Below are positions 15,950 to 25,654 of a stretch of 64,000 nucleotides of DNA, in pieces. Position 1 is the first letter of the stretch. Each line of letters starts with the position of its first letter. The notes beneath the pieces were generated by a model, which was not told the DNA's origin, made no database searches, and was given only the letters and a program-made list of their open reading frames with translations. The stretch spans positions 1-64,000 of the forward strand of contig NZ_JAPCID010000036.1 of NCBI RefSeq assembly GCF_027587175.1, given 5' to 3'. This DNA comes from Solirubrobacter deserti (lineage in GTDB: Bacteria; Actinomycetota; Thermoleophilia; Solirubrobacterales; Solirubrobacteraceae). Position numbers and translations under genes: made by a program.

Positions 15950-15989
15950 GGTCCGCGCTGCCGATCATTTGATCGAGGCGACGTGTAGA

Positions 15990-16145
15990 GTGTCGCCCGC
16001 ATAAGAGCCGAGTCCCGTCCGGTCTGTCCGGGTGGGAGCGGGGGAACCGATGGGGCCTTGGTCAGGCCCCCGGGGCGAATCGCCACCAGTGGTGGCGTAG
16101 CGCAGGTCTACGCGCGAGCCCGACAGCTAACCCCGTAGGCGCGAT
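15990..16145 (+). promoter_or_regulatory. c-di-AMP riboswitch (ydaO/yuaA type)
   Basis: The 217-bp leader of the Rpf-like gene holds the ydaO core elements in order: G-C-C-G-A-G-T-C-C near 16007, GGGGGAACCGATGGGG near 16040-16055, GGGGCGAATC near 16073, and the end block CCCGACAGCTAACCCCGTAGG near 16120-16140. Between them are GC-rich stems, including GGGGCC...GGCCCC. This RNA class binds cyclic di-AMP and in actinobacteria typically precedes resuscitation-promoting factors and peptidoglycan hydrolases, usually turning expression off when c-di-AMP is high. A Shine-Dalgarno AAGGAG follows at 16152-16157. Confidence 0.9.
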
Positions 16146-16166
16146 GAGACCAAGGAGCCTCCCCGC

Positions 16167-16775
16167 GTGTCAAAAGCAGTGCATTTACGTCGGTTTGCAG
16201 CCCTGTCTGTGGCGCTGTCGCTCGGTTTGAGCGCGCCCGCCATGGCCCAGACCGGTGGCGCCGAGTCCCAGCCGGCGCAGTCCGCTCCCACGGAAACCAC
16301 CCCGGCGCCGGCCAAGAAGCCGACGACGAAGCAGATCCAGAAGGCGCTCGGCATCAAGGCCGACGGCATCTTCGGCCCCAAGACCAAGCGGGCGCTGAAG
16401 AACTACCAGCGGCGCAACGACCTCAAGGTCACGGGCCGCGCCGACACGGCGACGCTCACGTCGCTCGGCCTGCTCGGCCAGCCGCAGGCCTCCGCGCCGC
16501 TCGAGTTCACGCCGATCCCGGCCGAGGCAAAGGCCATCCTCGACCAGATCGCCCAGTGCGAGTCCGGCGGGAACACCACGATCGAGTCGCGTGACGGCCG
16601 CTATTTCGGCAAGTACCAGTTCTCCCAGGAGACGTGGGAGGCGATGGGCGGCACCGGTAGCCCCGCGGAGGCCGACGAGGCCACGCAGGACCAGCTCGCC
16701 TACAAGCTCTACCAGGAGCGCGGCACCGCGCCCTGGCCCAGCTGCAGCGCGCAGCTGAACCTCGAAGACGCCTAG
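16167..16775 (+). CDS. Secreted Rpf-like transglycosylase with peptidoglycan-binding domain
   Basis: The 202-residue protein from GTG 16167 has a signal peptide ending at A-P-A-M-A-Q (about residue 28) and a Pro/Ala/Thr linker. A PG_binding_1 domain follows (I-Q-K-A-L-G-I-K-A-D-G-I-F-G-P-K-T-K-R-A-L-K-N-Y-Q as spaced residues about 52-76). The C-terminal transglycosylase-like domain shows I-A-Q-C-E-S-G-G-N with the catalytic Glu, then Y-F-G-K-Y-Q-F and W-E-A-M-G-G-T-G, ending in W-P-S-C with the disulfide-partner Cys. It cleaves peptidoglycan outside the membrane during growth or resuscitation. Expression is probably controlled by the c-di-AMP riboswitch directly upstream. Confidence 0.92.
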   Translation: MSKAVHLRRFAALSVALSLGLSAPAMAQTGGAESQPAQSAPTETTPAPAKKPTTKQIQKALGIKADGIFGPKTKRALKNYQRRNDLKVTGRADTATLTSLGLLGQPQASAPLEFTPIPAEAKAILDQIAQCESGGNTTIESRDGRYFGKYQFSQETWEAMGGTGSPAEADEATQDQLAYKLYQERGTAPWPSCSAQLNLEDA

Positions 16776-17011
16776 GTTCTCAGGCGCAGGCGAATCGGGC
16801 CGCGGACGTCGCCGAGCGCGACGACGCGGCCCTTCTGCGTGATCTCGACCTGCTCCATGCCGTCGGCCACGCGGCGCACGTCGTCCATCAGCGGGCGGAA
16901 GTCATCCGCCAGTGCCCGCGCCGCCTCGGACGGGCAGATCGTCTTGCCCGCCTCCCGCTGCGCGAGCAGGGCGAGGATCGTGCGCTCGATGTCGGCGTCG
17001 CTCAGTCCCAC
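16772..17011 (-). CDS. DUF3253-family small protein
   Basis: The 79-residue protein begins at GTG 17011 (V-G-L-S-D-A-D-I). It shows the family's winged-helix-like sequence: I-L-A-L-L-A-Q-R-E-A-G-K-T-I-C-P-S-E-A-A-R-A-L, D-F-R-P-L-M-D-D-V-R-R-V-A, and a strand pair ending G-P-I-R-L-R. Function is unknown; the fold suggests nucleic-acid or protein binding. It overlaps the end of the acyltransferase gene by 10 bp, so it is its operon partner, and its stop overlaps the convergent Rpf-like gene by 4 bp. Confidence 0.82.
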   Translation of the reverse strand: MGLSDADIERTILALLAQREAGKTICPSEAARALADDFRPLMDDVRRVADGMEQVEITQKGRVVALGDVRGPIRLRLRT

Positions 17012-17601
17012 CGCAGCGTCTCCGGCGCGTCGCGCATGCGCAGCAGCTTGGCCGGTGCGCCCGCGACCACCGCGTTGGACGCGACGTCCTTGGTGACGAC
17101 GGTGTTGGAGCCGATGATGCAGTTGTCGCCGATGGTCACGCCGCGCAGGATGCACGCGCCGTAGCCGATCCAGCAGTTGCTGCCGACCCGCACGTCGCGC
17201 TTGTAGATGCCCTGCGCGCGGATCGGCCGCTCGACCTCCACGACGCCGTGGTCGAAGTCGATCAGCATCACGCGGTCCGCGATCACGCACTCGCGCCCGA
17301 TCGACACGTGCTGGAACGCCGAGATCGTGCACTCCTGGCCCATCACGGTCTTGGCGCCGAGCTCGCACTCGCCCTCGTGCACGCGGATCTTGGTGCCCTC
17401 ACCGATCCACGAGAAGCGCCCCAGGCGCAGCACCGCCTCCTGGCCGATCTCGAGCGTGACGTTCGGGCCGACGAAGCACAGCCCGTCCGTCTGCAGGCGC
17501 TTGCCCCAGCGCAGCTTCAGCCACGCCCACCGGGCGATCAGCCGCGCGTACTTGGCGTTCAGCATGCGGTTGCGCGCCATGAAGCGCAGCAGCGAGAACA
17601 T
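17002..17601 (-). CDS. Left-handed beta-helix (hexapeptide) acyltransferase
   Basis: The 199-residue protein has the hexapeptide-repeat region from about residue 45 to 180 with I-G-x-x-x-x periodicity (I-G-E-G-T-K, M-G-Q-E-C-T, I-G-R-E-C-V, I-A-D-R-V-M). The family's active-site region is D-F-D-H-G (His near residue 118), and the end block is I-G-S-N-T-V-V-T-K-D-V and V-V-A-G-A-P-A-K-L-L-R. It resembles maltose/galactoside O-acetyltransferases and capsule acetyltransferases, acting as a trimer with acetyl-CoA. The acceptor is unknown. It is divergent from meaB with 27 bp between starts. Confidence 0.9.
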   Translation of the reverse strand: MFSLLRFMARNRMLNAKYARLIARWAWLKLRWGKRLQTDGLCFVGPNVTLEIGQEAVLRLGRFSWIGEGTKIRVHEGECELGAKTVMGQECTISAFQHVSIGRECVIADRVMLIDFDHGVVEVERPIRAQGIYKRDVRVGSNCWIGYGACILRGVTIGDNCIIGSNTVVTKDVASNAVVAGAPAKLLRMRDAPETLRWD

Positions 17602-17628
17602 CGGCCGTCGAGACTATCCTCCCGGCCG

Positions 17629-18588
17629 GTGTCGGATCTCGCCGAGCGGCTGTTGCAGGGGGACAAGCGAGCGCTGGCGCGCGGCATCTCGCTCGTCGAG
17701 GACGACGACCCGGTCGGCTGGGAGCTGGTCCGCGCCGTCTACCCGAAGACGGGCAACGCGGCCGTGGTCGGCTTCACGGGCCCGCCCGGCGCGGGCAAGT
17801 CGACGCTCATCGGCGCGCTCATCCGCGTGCAGCGCGAGGCCGAGCGCCAGGTCGCCGTGCTGTCGATCGACCCCTCGTCACCCTTCCGTGGCGGCGCGCT
17901 GCTCGGCGACCGGATCCGGCTCAGCGAGCACTTCCTGGACCCGGGCGTGTTCATCCGCTCGATGGCGACGCGCGGGGCGCTCGGCGGCCTGGCCGAGGCG
18001 TCGCTGCAGGCGGCGCTGCTGATGGACGCGGCGGGCAAGGACGACGTGTTCCTGGAGACGGTCGGCGTCGGCCAGGCCGAGGTCGACGTGATCGATCACG
18101 CGGACTCGGTCGTGCTCGTGCTCATCCCGGGCTCGGGCGACTCGATCCAGGCGCTCAAGGCGGGCGTGATGGAGATCCCGGACATCATCGTGGTCAACAA
18201 GTCCGACCACCCGCTGGCGGACACGATGGTGCGCGAGATCCGCGGCGTGCTCGCGCTGGCGCCGCAGGAGGGCTGGAAGGTGCCCATCCTCAAGACGGAG
18301 GCATCGCGCGGCGAGGGCGTGCGCGAGCTCGCGGCCAAGCTGCGCGAGCACCGGGAGTTCGTCGAGGCCGAGGGCACGCTGTCCGAGCGCCGGCGTCGCA
18401 ACCTGATGAGCGAGGTGCTCGGGATCGCGACGATGCGCCTGCGCCGCGCGCTGGAGGCGTCGCTGCGGGAAGACGCCGAGGTCCAGGAGCTCCTGGACGC
18501 GGTGGTCGCCCGCAAGCTCGATCCGGCGAGCGCCGCGAGCGCGATCCTCGCCCGCGGCGCGGTGGATCCGAGCGCCGCCGGGCGCTGA
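17629..18588 (+). CDS. meaB: Methylmalonyl-CoA mutase-associated GTPase MeaB
   Basis: The 319-residue protein from GTG 17629 has the Walker A motif G-P-P-G-A-G-K-S-T near residues 49-57, followed by L-S-I-D-P-S-S-P-F-R-G-G-A-L-L-G-D-R-I-R-L typical of MeaB/ArgK. V-G-V-G-Q-A-E-V-D is the Walker B/switch region and V-N-K-S-D the guanine-specificity motif. The C-terminal helices act in dimerisation. MeaB protects and reloads adenosylcobalamin methylmalonyl-CoA mutase using GTP. A separate B12-binding mutase subunit lies at 34938; the catalytic subunit is not in the window. The gene appears monocistronic. Confidence 0.93.
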   Translation: MSDLAERLLQGDKRALARGISLVEDDDPVGWELVRAVYPKTGNAAVVGFTGPPGAGKSTLIGALIRVQREAERQVAVLSIDPSSPFRGGALLGDRIRLSEHFLDPGVFIRSMATRGALGGLAEASLQAALLMDAAGKDDVFLETVGVGQAEVDVIDHADSVVLVLIPGSGDSIQALKAGVMEIPDIIVVNKSDHPLADTMVREIRGVLALAPQEGWKVPILKTEASRGEGVRELAAKLREHREFVEAEGTLSERRRRNLMSEVLGIATMRLRRALEASLREDAEVQELLDAVVARKLDPASAASAILARGAVDPSAAGR

Positions 18589-18641
18589 GCCATTCGTCCA
18601 GTCCCGGTGTCAACCGGCTGCAGGCGGCCTAGAGTCTCGGC

Positions 18642-20141
18642 ATGCGGAGGGCGGTCGTAGCGCTCATGTGCGCCGTCATGGCCGCGGCGGCGCCTGCCCC
18701 TGCCCACGCGCAGGCGCCCACCAACGGCCAGCTCGCGGTCGTGCTCGGCAACCGGATCGTCGCGGTCAACCCTGACGGCACAGGTCAGCGTCCGCTGTAC
18801 ACGCCGAGCGGAGGGGGCACGATCAGCGGGCCCGCGTGGTCGCCGGACGGCAACAAGCTCGCGTTCTCCTACCAGGACAAGATCACGGTCATCGACCTCG
18901 CCTCCGGCACCCGCACGTCGTTGACCACGCCGGGCGCCGGCGCGCGCGACGTCGACGCGGCCTGGCTGGCCGACGGCACGATCGGCTTCCGTCGCATCAC
19001 GATCGGCGCGCTCGGCCTCGAGAAGCAGGAGCGCATGAAGGTCACGCTCGCCGGCGCGGTGCTCTCGCCGCGCGCGTTGGACGTCGGCCTGTCGGCGCTC
19101 GCCTTCGGCCCGAGCTTCGACACCTACGCGTTCCGCCTCGGGACGGTGCTGGACTGGAGCGGCAGCCGCGCGCTGGAGCTCTCGCTCGGCGCGACCGACA
19201 CCCCGGCGTGGTCGCCGGCCGGGACCGACCTGGCCTACGTGGAGACCGGCCTCGGCAGCGTCTGGGCCGGCGGGCTGCGCGTCATCTCCAAGCTCGCTGA
19301 CTCCGGGCCGAACCTGCGGATCACGGAGCTTCCGGCGGCGGCGCCGCGCTGGTCGCCCGACGGCAAGGCGCTCACGTTCCTGCGCGACGGGCGGGTGCAG
19401 ACGGTGCCCGCGGTGAAGGACTCGACGGCGGCGGAGGTGCCCGGGCTGTCCAGCGCCACCGCCGTCGACTGGCAGCCGTGCGTCGGCGGCGTCACGCTGA
19501 GCTGCCGCTCCGTGCTGCCGCCCGTGTGCAGCGCCACCGCGCCGCAGGTGGCCACGCAGGCTGACCAGCCCGTCGAGATCCCGGTCGCGTCGTGCACTGA
19601 CCCGGCGAACCTGCCGCTGAGGTTCGTGCTCGACAAGGACGGCGAGCACGGGTCGGTGACGGGCACGACCTACACGCCGCGGCCCGGCTTCACCGGCCAG
19701 GACACCATCCAGTACCGGATGAGCAACGGCACCGCCGAGTCCGAGCTCGTCAAGGTCACGGTCTTCGTCGTCCCGCGCCCGGCCGCGGTCGGCCCACCGC
19801 CGGTGGCCGCGCCGCCGCCCGCGCCCGCCGCCGCGCCGTTCCTGAGCCTGCGCGTCAAGCCGCGGCTGGACCGCAAGCGCTCCGTGCTGGCGCGGTTGAC
19901 GTGCGACCAGCCGTGCACGTTCGCGGTGCGGCTCGAGGGTACGCTGCGCGCCAAGCCCAAGAAGGCGGTCAAGGGCGCGACGATCACGCGCACGCTCGCT
20001 CCCGGGCGCGTGCTGGCGGTGCGGCTCAAGCTCCCGGCCAGGCCGAAGGGCGCGCTGAAGCGGATCTGGATCACCGGCACGGTGCGCAACGCCACGGGCG
20101 CCACCCGGGCGGTCAGGCTGCCGGTGTCGCCGCCGCGCTGA
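18642..20141 (+). CDS. Secreted TolB/WD40-like beta-propeller protein with Ig-like domain
   Basis: The 499-residue protein has a signal peptide (M-R-R-A-V-V-A-L-M...A-P-A-H-A-Q-A, cleavage near residue 24). Several TolB/PD40-type blades follow, with W-S-P-D-G-N-K-L-A-F (about 66-75), W-S-P-A-G-T-D-L-A-Y and W-S-P-D-G-K-A-L-T-F. From about residue 280 a Cys-containing Ig-like tandem domain follows (C-S-A-T-A-P..., Y-T-P-R-P-G-F-T-G-Q-D-T-I-Q-Y), then a Pro/Ala linker and a basic beta-sandwich C-terminus. It is exported, perhaps a surface binding protein; ligand unknown. The last 29 bp overlap the convergent decarboxylase gene. Confidence 0.82.
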   Translation: MRRAVVALMCAVMAAAAPAPAHAQAPTNGQLAVVLGNRIVAVNPDGTGQRPLYTPSGGGTISGPAWSPDGNKLAFSYQDKITVIDLASGTRTSLTTPGAGARDVDAAWLADGTIGFRRITIGALGLEKQERMKVTLAGAVLSPRALDVGLSALAFGPSFDTYAFRLGTVLDWSGSRALELSLGATDTPAWSPAGTDLAYVETGLGSVWAGGLRVISKLADSGPNLRITELPAAAPRWSPDGKALTFLRDGRVQTVPAVKDSTAAEVPGLSSATAVDWQPCVGGVTLSCRSVLPPVCSATAPQVATQADQPVEIPVASCTDPANLPLRFVLDKDGEHGSVTGTTYTPRPGFTGQDTIQYRMSNGTAESELVKVTVFVVPRPAAVGPPPVAAPPPAPAAAPFLSLRVKPRLDRKRSVLARLTCDQPCTFAVRLEGTLRAKPKKAVKGATITRTLAPGRVLAVRLKLPARPKGALKRIWITGTVRNATGATRAVRLPVSPPR

Positions 20142-21513
20142 TCAGGTCCAGCAGCGCGTCGATCTGCGCGCGCGTCGTGTCCGGGTTCAGCAGCGTGAGC
20201 TTGAGCGCGACGCGCCCGTCGACCGTCGTGCGCCCGATCACCGCTTCGCCCGTCGCGAACAGGCTGCGGTGGATGGCGATGTTGCGCGCGTCGTCGCCGA
20301 GGCGGCGGAACGCGACCATCACCGTGTGCGGCGGCGCGACCAGCTCCAGCTCCGGGTGGCGCTCGATCGCCCCGCCCGCGTACTGCGTGAGGTCGAGCAC
20401 GGTGTCGACCATCGCGCCGAGTTGCCTGCGGCCGCGCGTGCGCAGGGCGACCAGGACCTTGAAGGCGTCGAACCGGCGTGAGGTGTCCAGCGAGCGCCCG
20501 ACCAGGTTCAGCTGCCCCTCCGCCTCGTCCTCGGGCCGGTTGAGGTAGACGCTGGCGTGGTGGACGGCGCGCAGCGCGCCCACGTCCGGCACGAGCAGCG
20601 CGCTCGCGCCGAACGGCATCCACCACAGCTTGTGCAGGTCCGCGGTGATCGAGTTCGCGCGCTCGATCCCGTCCAGCCGGCGCCGGTGCGTGTCGCTGAG
20701 CATGAGCCCGGAGCCGACCGCGGCGTCGACGTGGAACCACGCCCCGAGCCGCTGCGCGTGGTCCGCGAGCGCGTCCAGCGGGTCGATCGCGCCGAGGTCC
20801 GTCGTCCCCGCCGTGCCGACGATCGCGATCACCTCCTCGCCCGCCGTGCGCTCGTGGAGCGCTTCGACGGACATGCGCCCGTCCGGGTCGGTCGGCACGC
20901 CGATCACCGCCTCCGTCCCGAGCCCGAGCAGCGCCGCCGACCGTCGCACGCTGTCGTGTGAAGTCGCGCTCGCCGCGATCCGCCACCGGTTCGGCGGCAG
21001 CCCGCGGCGCCGGACGTCCTCGCCGGCCCGGTCGCGGGCGAGCAGCAACCCGAGCAGGTTCGACGCCGTCCCGCCCATCGTCATCACGCCCGACCCCTGC
21101 GGGAACCCGTGCAGCTGCGCCAGCCGGGTCACGAGCGCGTCCTCCACGAACGTGGCCGCCGGCGAGGCGTCGAACGCGTCCATCGACTGGTTCGTGACGC
21201 CGATCGCGAGCTCCGCGACCGCCGCCTCGATCAGCGGCGCGGGATGCAGATGCGCGACGCAGTTCGGGTCCCCGAGCCGGATCCCGCCCTCGAGGACCGG
21301 CGCGAGGTCGTGCAGGACCGCGTCGAGCGCGGCGCCGTCCTCGGGGAGCGGGTCGATGTTCGCGACCGCGGCGGCGAGCGCTGTGGGATCGAGCGGCGAG
21401 CGTGGCCCGGGCTCTGAGAGCGCGCGGATGATCGCCTCGGTCATCGCGATCGTCGCGTGGCGCAGGTCGGCGTGACTTCTCGGGTCGGGGCTGACGAACA
21501 CGCGCCGCATCAT
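20113..21513 (-). CDS. PLP-dependent group II decarboxylase (diaminobutyrate/aromatic amino acid type)
   Basis: The 466-residue protein is in the pyridoxal-5'-phosphate decarboxylase family. The PLP Lys lies in A-D-L-H-K-L-W-W-M-P-F-G (about residues 290-301), and H-V-D-A-A-V-G-S-G (about 248-256) holds the Asp contacting the pyridine ring. T-M-G-G-T-A-S-N-L-L-G binds the phosphate. Group II members decarboxylate L-2,4-diaminobutyrate, tyrosine, aspartate or glutamate; substrate cannot be told from these motifs. The gene stands alone. A perfect 13-bp inverted repeat lies just upstream of its start. Confidence 0.9.
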   Translation of the reverse strand: MMRRVFVSPDPRSHADLRHATIAMTEAIIRALSEPGPRSPLDPTALAAAVANIDPLPEDGAALDAVLHDLAPVLEGGIRLGDPNCVAHLHPAPLIEAAVAELAIGVTNQSMDAFDASPAATFVEDALVTRLAQLHGFPQGSGVMTMGGTASNLLGLLLARDRAGEDVRRRGLPPNRWRIAASATSHDSVRRSAALLGLGTEAVIGVPTDPDGRMSVEALHERTAGEEVIAIVGTAGTTDLGAIDPLDALADHAQRLGAWFHVDAAVGSGLMLSDTHRRRLDGIERANSITADLHKLWWMPFGASALLVPDVGALRAVHHASVYLNRPEDEAEGQLNLVGRSLDTSRRFDAFKVLVALRTRGRRQLGAMVDTVLDLTQYAGGAIERHPELELVAPPHTVMVAFRRLGDDARNIAIHRSLFATGEAVIGRTTVDGRVALKLTLLNPDTTRAQIDALLDLISAAATPAA

Positions 21514-21531
21514 GACGCGCCGCCGAGCGCT

Positions 21532-21560
21532 CGGTTTGTCAACCAGCGGTTGACAAACCG
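21532..21560. terminator. Perfect 13-bp inverted repeat between two minus-strand genes
   Basis: The arm CGGTTTGTCAACC is followed after AGC by its exact reverse complement. It starts 2 bp past the stop of the upstream minus-strand membrane-protein gene and 18 bp before the decarboxylase ATG. It fits a hairpin terminator without a U-tract or an operator: each arm holds a TTGACA-like hexamer. The two roles cannot be separated by sequence. Confidence 0.6.
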
Positions 21561-21561
21561 G

Positions 21562-22971
21562 TCAATGGAGCGCCTTCGAGGTGCGGGACGCGGCGGCCGC
21601 GCGGCGCCACTCGCCCTGCGCGCGTCGCTCGCGCCAGAGCAGCACGATCACGGCGACCGCGATCAGCGCGCAGCACACGACCGGCCACCAGCCCCAATGC
21701 GTGAAGTCGGGGAACACGACGTCGAGCGGACCCCACGGCGTGCGCGTGTTGACGGCGATCCACCCACGCAGCTCCTCGGACCGGTCCAGCCACAGCAGCC
21801 ACCCGGTCCCGGCCAACGTGACCAGCGCCAGCAGACCCCCGAGCACGCGCGGGACGTGCCGCAGCCCCCACGCGCACAGCGCGGCCAGCGCGGGCAGCAC
21901 CACCACCATCGACACGCCCGGGAACGAGGACGTGCCACGCAGCGGGCCGGCGGCGAGGATCGCGACCACGACCAGGTGCGCGCCGACCATCGCCAGCAGC
22001 AGGGCCGCGGCGGCTTCGGTCTCTCGCCGCGCCGGGGCGACGCGCGCCAGCTGGTCCCGGCGCGAGCGGTACAGCAGCCAGGCGGCGAAGAACGCGAGCG
22101 CGATCAGCGGCGCCCAGCGCAGCAGGCCGATCTCGCGGTCCAGCCACAGGCCGGCGAGGCGCGGGATGCGCTCCAGGTAGCCGATCGGCGGGTCCGGCAG
22201 GACGGCGGTTCCGGCCGACCGGGGCGTGATGCCGCCGTAGAAGCGGTCGTTGATCGTGGCGTAGAAGACGAGCGAGCCCGCGAGCGCCTCGCCCGCGACG
22301 AAGGCCGCGAAGCGGCGCCGCTCGCGCAGCGTCCAGACCACGAGCGCCCAGGCGACGACGACGCCCGCGGCCAGGAACGACCAGCCCAGCCACGGCAGCG
22401 CGGCGAGCATGACGGCGCCCAGCGCGACGTACCTTCGCCGTGGGCGCTCGCGGATCGCCAGCGCGCACAGCGCGGCGCCGGTCAGCAGCACGGCCGCCGC
22501 GACCCCGGGCGTGATCGTGGTGGAGGCGGCGACCGCGGGTGGCGACAGGCCCAGCAGGCCGACGCCGACGGTCGCCCACGGCTCGGGCACCAGCCTGCGC
22601 GCCAGCGCGGCGCCGAGCACGAACGCGAGCGCGAGCATCGCCAGCATCTGCCACTGCACCGCGCGGGCCCCGCCGAGCGCGTAGGCGGGCGCGATCAGCA
22701 GCGCGAAGCCGACGCCGTGCGGCTCCACCAATCGCCGGTCGACGACCCGCCCGTCCGTCTTGAGCTCCCGCGGATACCAGCTCGCGTAGGCGCGCTCCCG
22801 GTACTCGTCACTGAGGTCGAAGTCCCGGTCGGACACGAGCGACTCGGCCGCGAGCAGGTGGTGCGGCTCGTTGCCGCCGTAGTCGAAGCCGGGCTGGGCC
22901 GGGATGCCCAGGGTCGCCGAGTACACGGCGACCAGCAGTATCCACAGCCCGACGAACCTCACGCCCACCAA
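21562..22971 (-). CDS. Polytopic membrane protein, GT-C glycosyltransferase-like
   Basis: The 469-residue protein has about ten to eleven membrane helices. The first extracytoplasmic loop carries the acidic stretch D-Y-G-G-N-E-P-H-H-L-L-A-A-E-S-L (about residues 30-45) and S-D-R-D-F-D-L, as in GT-C enzymes that use polyprenyl-phosphate sugars, where loop-1 acidic residues are catalytic. A soluble C-terminal stretch of about 60 residues precedes the last helix. Comparable proteins are annotated as dolichyl-phosphate-mannose-like mannosyltransferases; sugar and acceptor are unknown. A REP-like palindrome separates its start from the stop of pepA. Confidence 0.7.
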   Translation of the reverse strand: MVGVRFVGLWILLVAVYSATLGIPAQPGFDYGGNEPHHLLAAESLVSDRDFDLSDEYRERAYASWYPRELKTDGRVVDRRLVEPHGVGFALLIAPAYALGGARAVQWQMLAMLALAFVLGAALARRLVPEPWATVGVGLLGLSPPAVAASTTITPGVAAAVLLTGAALCALAIRERPRRRYVALGAVMLAALPWLGWSFLAAGVVVAWALVVWTLRERRRFAAFVAGEALAGSLVFYATINDRFYGGITPRSAGTAVLPDPPIGYLERIPRLAGLWLDREIGLLRWAPLIALAFFAAWLLYRSRRDQLARVAPARRETEAAAALLLAMVGAHLVVVAILAAGPLRGTSSFPGVSMVVVLPALAALCAWGLRHVPRVLGGLLALVTLAGTGWLLWLDRSEELRGWIAVNTRTPWGPLDVVFPDFTHWGWWPVVCCALIAVAVIVLLWRERRAQGEWRRAAAASRTSKALH

Positions 22972-22972
22972 A

Positions 22973-22990
22973 CCTAAGGGGTCTGACCCT

Positions 22991-22996
<6 letters not shown>
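22973..22996. repeat. REP-like palindrome CCTAAGGGGTC-T-GACCCTTTAAG
   Basis: Imperfect arms AAGGGGTC/GACCCTT surround one base. It fills the 20-bp gap between pepA and the membrane-protein gene, and the pepA TAA stop codon (22991-22993) is part of it. A second copy of the CCTAAGGGGTCTGACC half lies at 30299. Related AAAGAGGGAC palindromes lie near 52.6-52.7 kb. Confidence 0.75.
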
Positions 22997-24397
<1,401 letters not shown>

Positions 24398-24414
24398 CGC
24401 AATAGACTCGCAGC

Positions 24415-25587
24415 ATGCCTCGAACCGTGATCCTGAGCAGCGCTCGCACGCCGATCGGCAAGCTCGGGGGAGGTCTGTCCACCCTCCCCGCGACGCATCT
24501 GGGGGGTGTCGTCATCCGCGAGGCGCTGGACCGCGCCGACGTCGCGCCCGAGCAGGTCCAGCACGTCGTGATGGGCACGGTGCTGCAGGCCGGGCAGGGC
24601 CAGATCCCCAGCCGGCAGGCGCAGATCGAGGCCGGCATCCCGATCGAGGTCACGTCGGAGACGATCAACAAGGTCTGCGCGTCCTCCGTGCGCGCCGTCG
24701 GCATGATCGACCAGGCCGTGCGCGCCGGGGATCTCGACGTCGCCGTCGGCGGCGGCATGGAGTCGATGAGCCAGGCGCCGTACCTGCTGCCGGGCGCTCG
24801 CGGCGGCTTCCGGATGGGCGACGTGCAGGCGCTGGACGCGATGGTCCAGGACGGCCTGCGCAACCCGTTCACGGGCAAGCAGATGTACGAGGAGGCGACC
24901 GAGGTCGGCGACCAGCTCGAGATGACCCGCGCCGACCTCGACAAGTGGGCGCTGCGCAGCCACGAGCGCGCGATCGCGGCCACCGACGAGGGTCGCCTGG
25001 CCGAGGAGATCGTGGCCGTCACCGTCAAGGGCCGCAAAGGCGACACGGTGGTCGAGGTCGACGAGGCGCCGCGCCGCGAGTCCAGCCTCGAGTCGCTCGC
25101 CAAGCTGCCGGGGTTGACCAAGGGCGGTTCGCACACGGCCGGCAACTCGCCCGGCGTCAACGACGGCGCCGGCGCGCTCGTGCTCGCGTCCGAGGACTGG
25201 GCAGAACGCAACGGCAAGGACATCCTCGGCACGATCATCGCCCAGGCCGCCGTCGCCGACGAGTTCGAGTGGCTCGCCCGCACGCCCGCCAACGCGGCGA
25301 TCAAGGCGCTCGACAAGGCCGGCCTGCAGCCGGGCGACATCGACCTGTGGGAGATCAACGAGGCGTTCTCGTCGGTCGCCCTCAACAGCACCCGCATGCT
25401 CGGCATCGACGAGGCGCGCGTGAACGTCAACGGCGGCGCGGTCGCGCTCGGCCACCCGATCGGCGCGTCCGGCGCGCGCATCATCGGCGCGCTCGTGCTG
25501 GAGCTGCGCCGGCGCGGCGGCGGCTACGGCTGCGCGGCGATCTGCTCGGGCGGCGGGCAGGGCGACGCGATCATCGTCCAGGTATAG
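24415..25587 (+). CDS. Acetyl-CoA C-acetyltransferase (thiolase)
   Basis: The 390-residue thiolase has the acyl-enzyme Cys88 in I-N-K-V-C-A-S-S, N-E-A-F-S-S-V-A (about 315-322), G-G-A-V-A-L-G-H-P-I-G-A-S-G (about 342-355, catalytic His) and C-S-G-G-G-Q-G (about 379-385, the second Cys). Length fits a biosynthetic/beta-ketothiolase-type tetramer. It condenses two acetyl-CoA or cleaves acetoacetyl-CoA. The following plus-strand genes are a HAD-IB phosphatase and an acyl-CoA dehydrogenase, consistent with acyl-CoA metabolism. A bipartite palindrome starts on the last base of its TAG stop. Confidence 0.95.
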   Translation: MPRTVILSSARTPIGKLGGGLSTLPATHLGGVVIREALDRADVAPEQVQHVVMGTVLQAGQGQIPSRQAQIEAGIPIEVTSETINKVCASSVRAVGMIDQAVRAGDLDVAVGGGMESMSQAPYLLPGARGGFRMGDVQALDAMVQDGLRNPFTGKQMYEEATEVGDQLEMTRADLDKWALRSHERAIAATDEGRLAEEIVAVTVKGRKGDTVVEVDEAPRRESSLESLAKLPGLTKGGSHTAGNSPGVNDGAGALVLASEDWAERNGKDILGTIIAQAAVADEFEWLARTPANAAIKALDKAGLQPGDIDLWEINEAFSSVALNSTRMLGIDEARVNVNGGAVALGHPIGASGARIIGALVLELRRRGGGYGCAAICSGGGQGDAIIVQV

Positions 25588-25652
25588 GCATCCGCGAAGC
25601 GATGCCCGAAGCGACAGCGAACCTGGCCCTGGCCGCGGGTCCAAACGGTCGC
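25587..25652. repeat. Bipartite palindromic element, copy 2
   Basis: Hairpin A is GGCATC-CGCGAAGC-GATGCC (25587-25606). It keeps the copy 1/3 loop CGCGAAGC but both arms changed together, so base pairing is conserved. A second, weaker hairpin has outer arms GCGAC (25611-25615) and GTCGC (25648-25652). It begins at the thiolase TAG stop and ends 2 bp before the next start. Confidence 0.7.
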
Positions 25653-25654
25653 CT

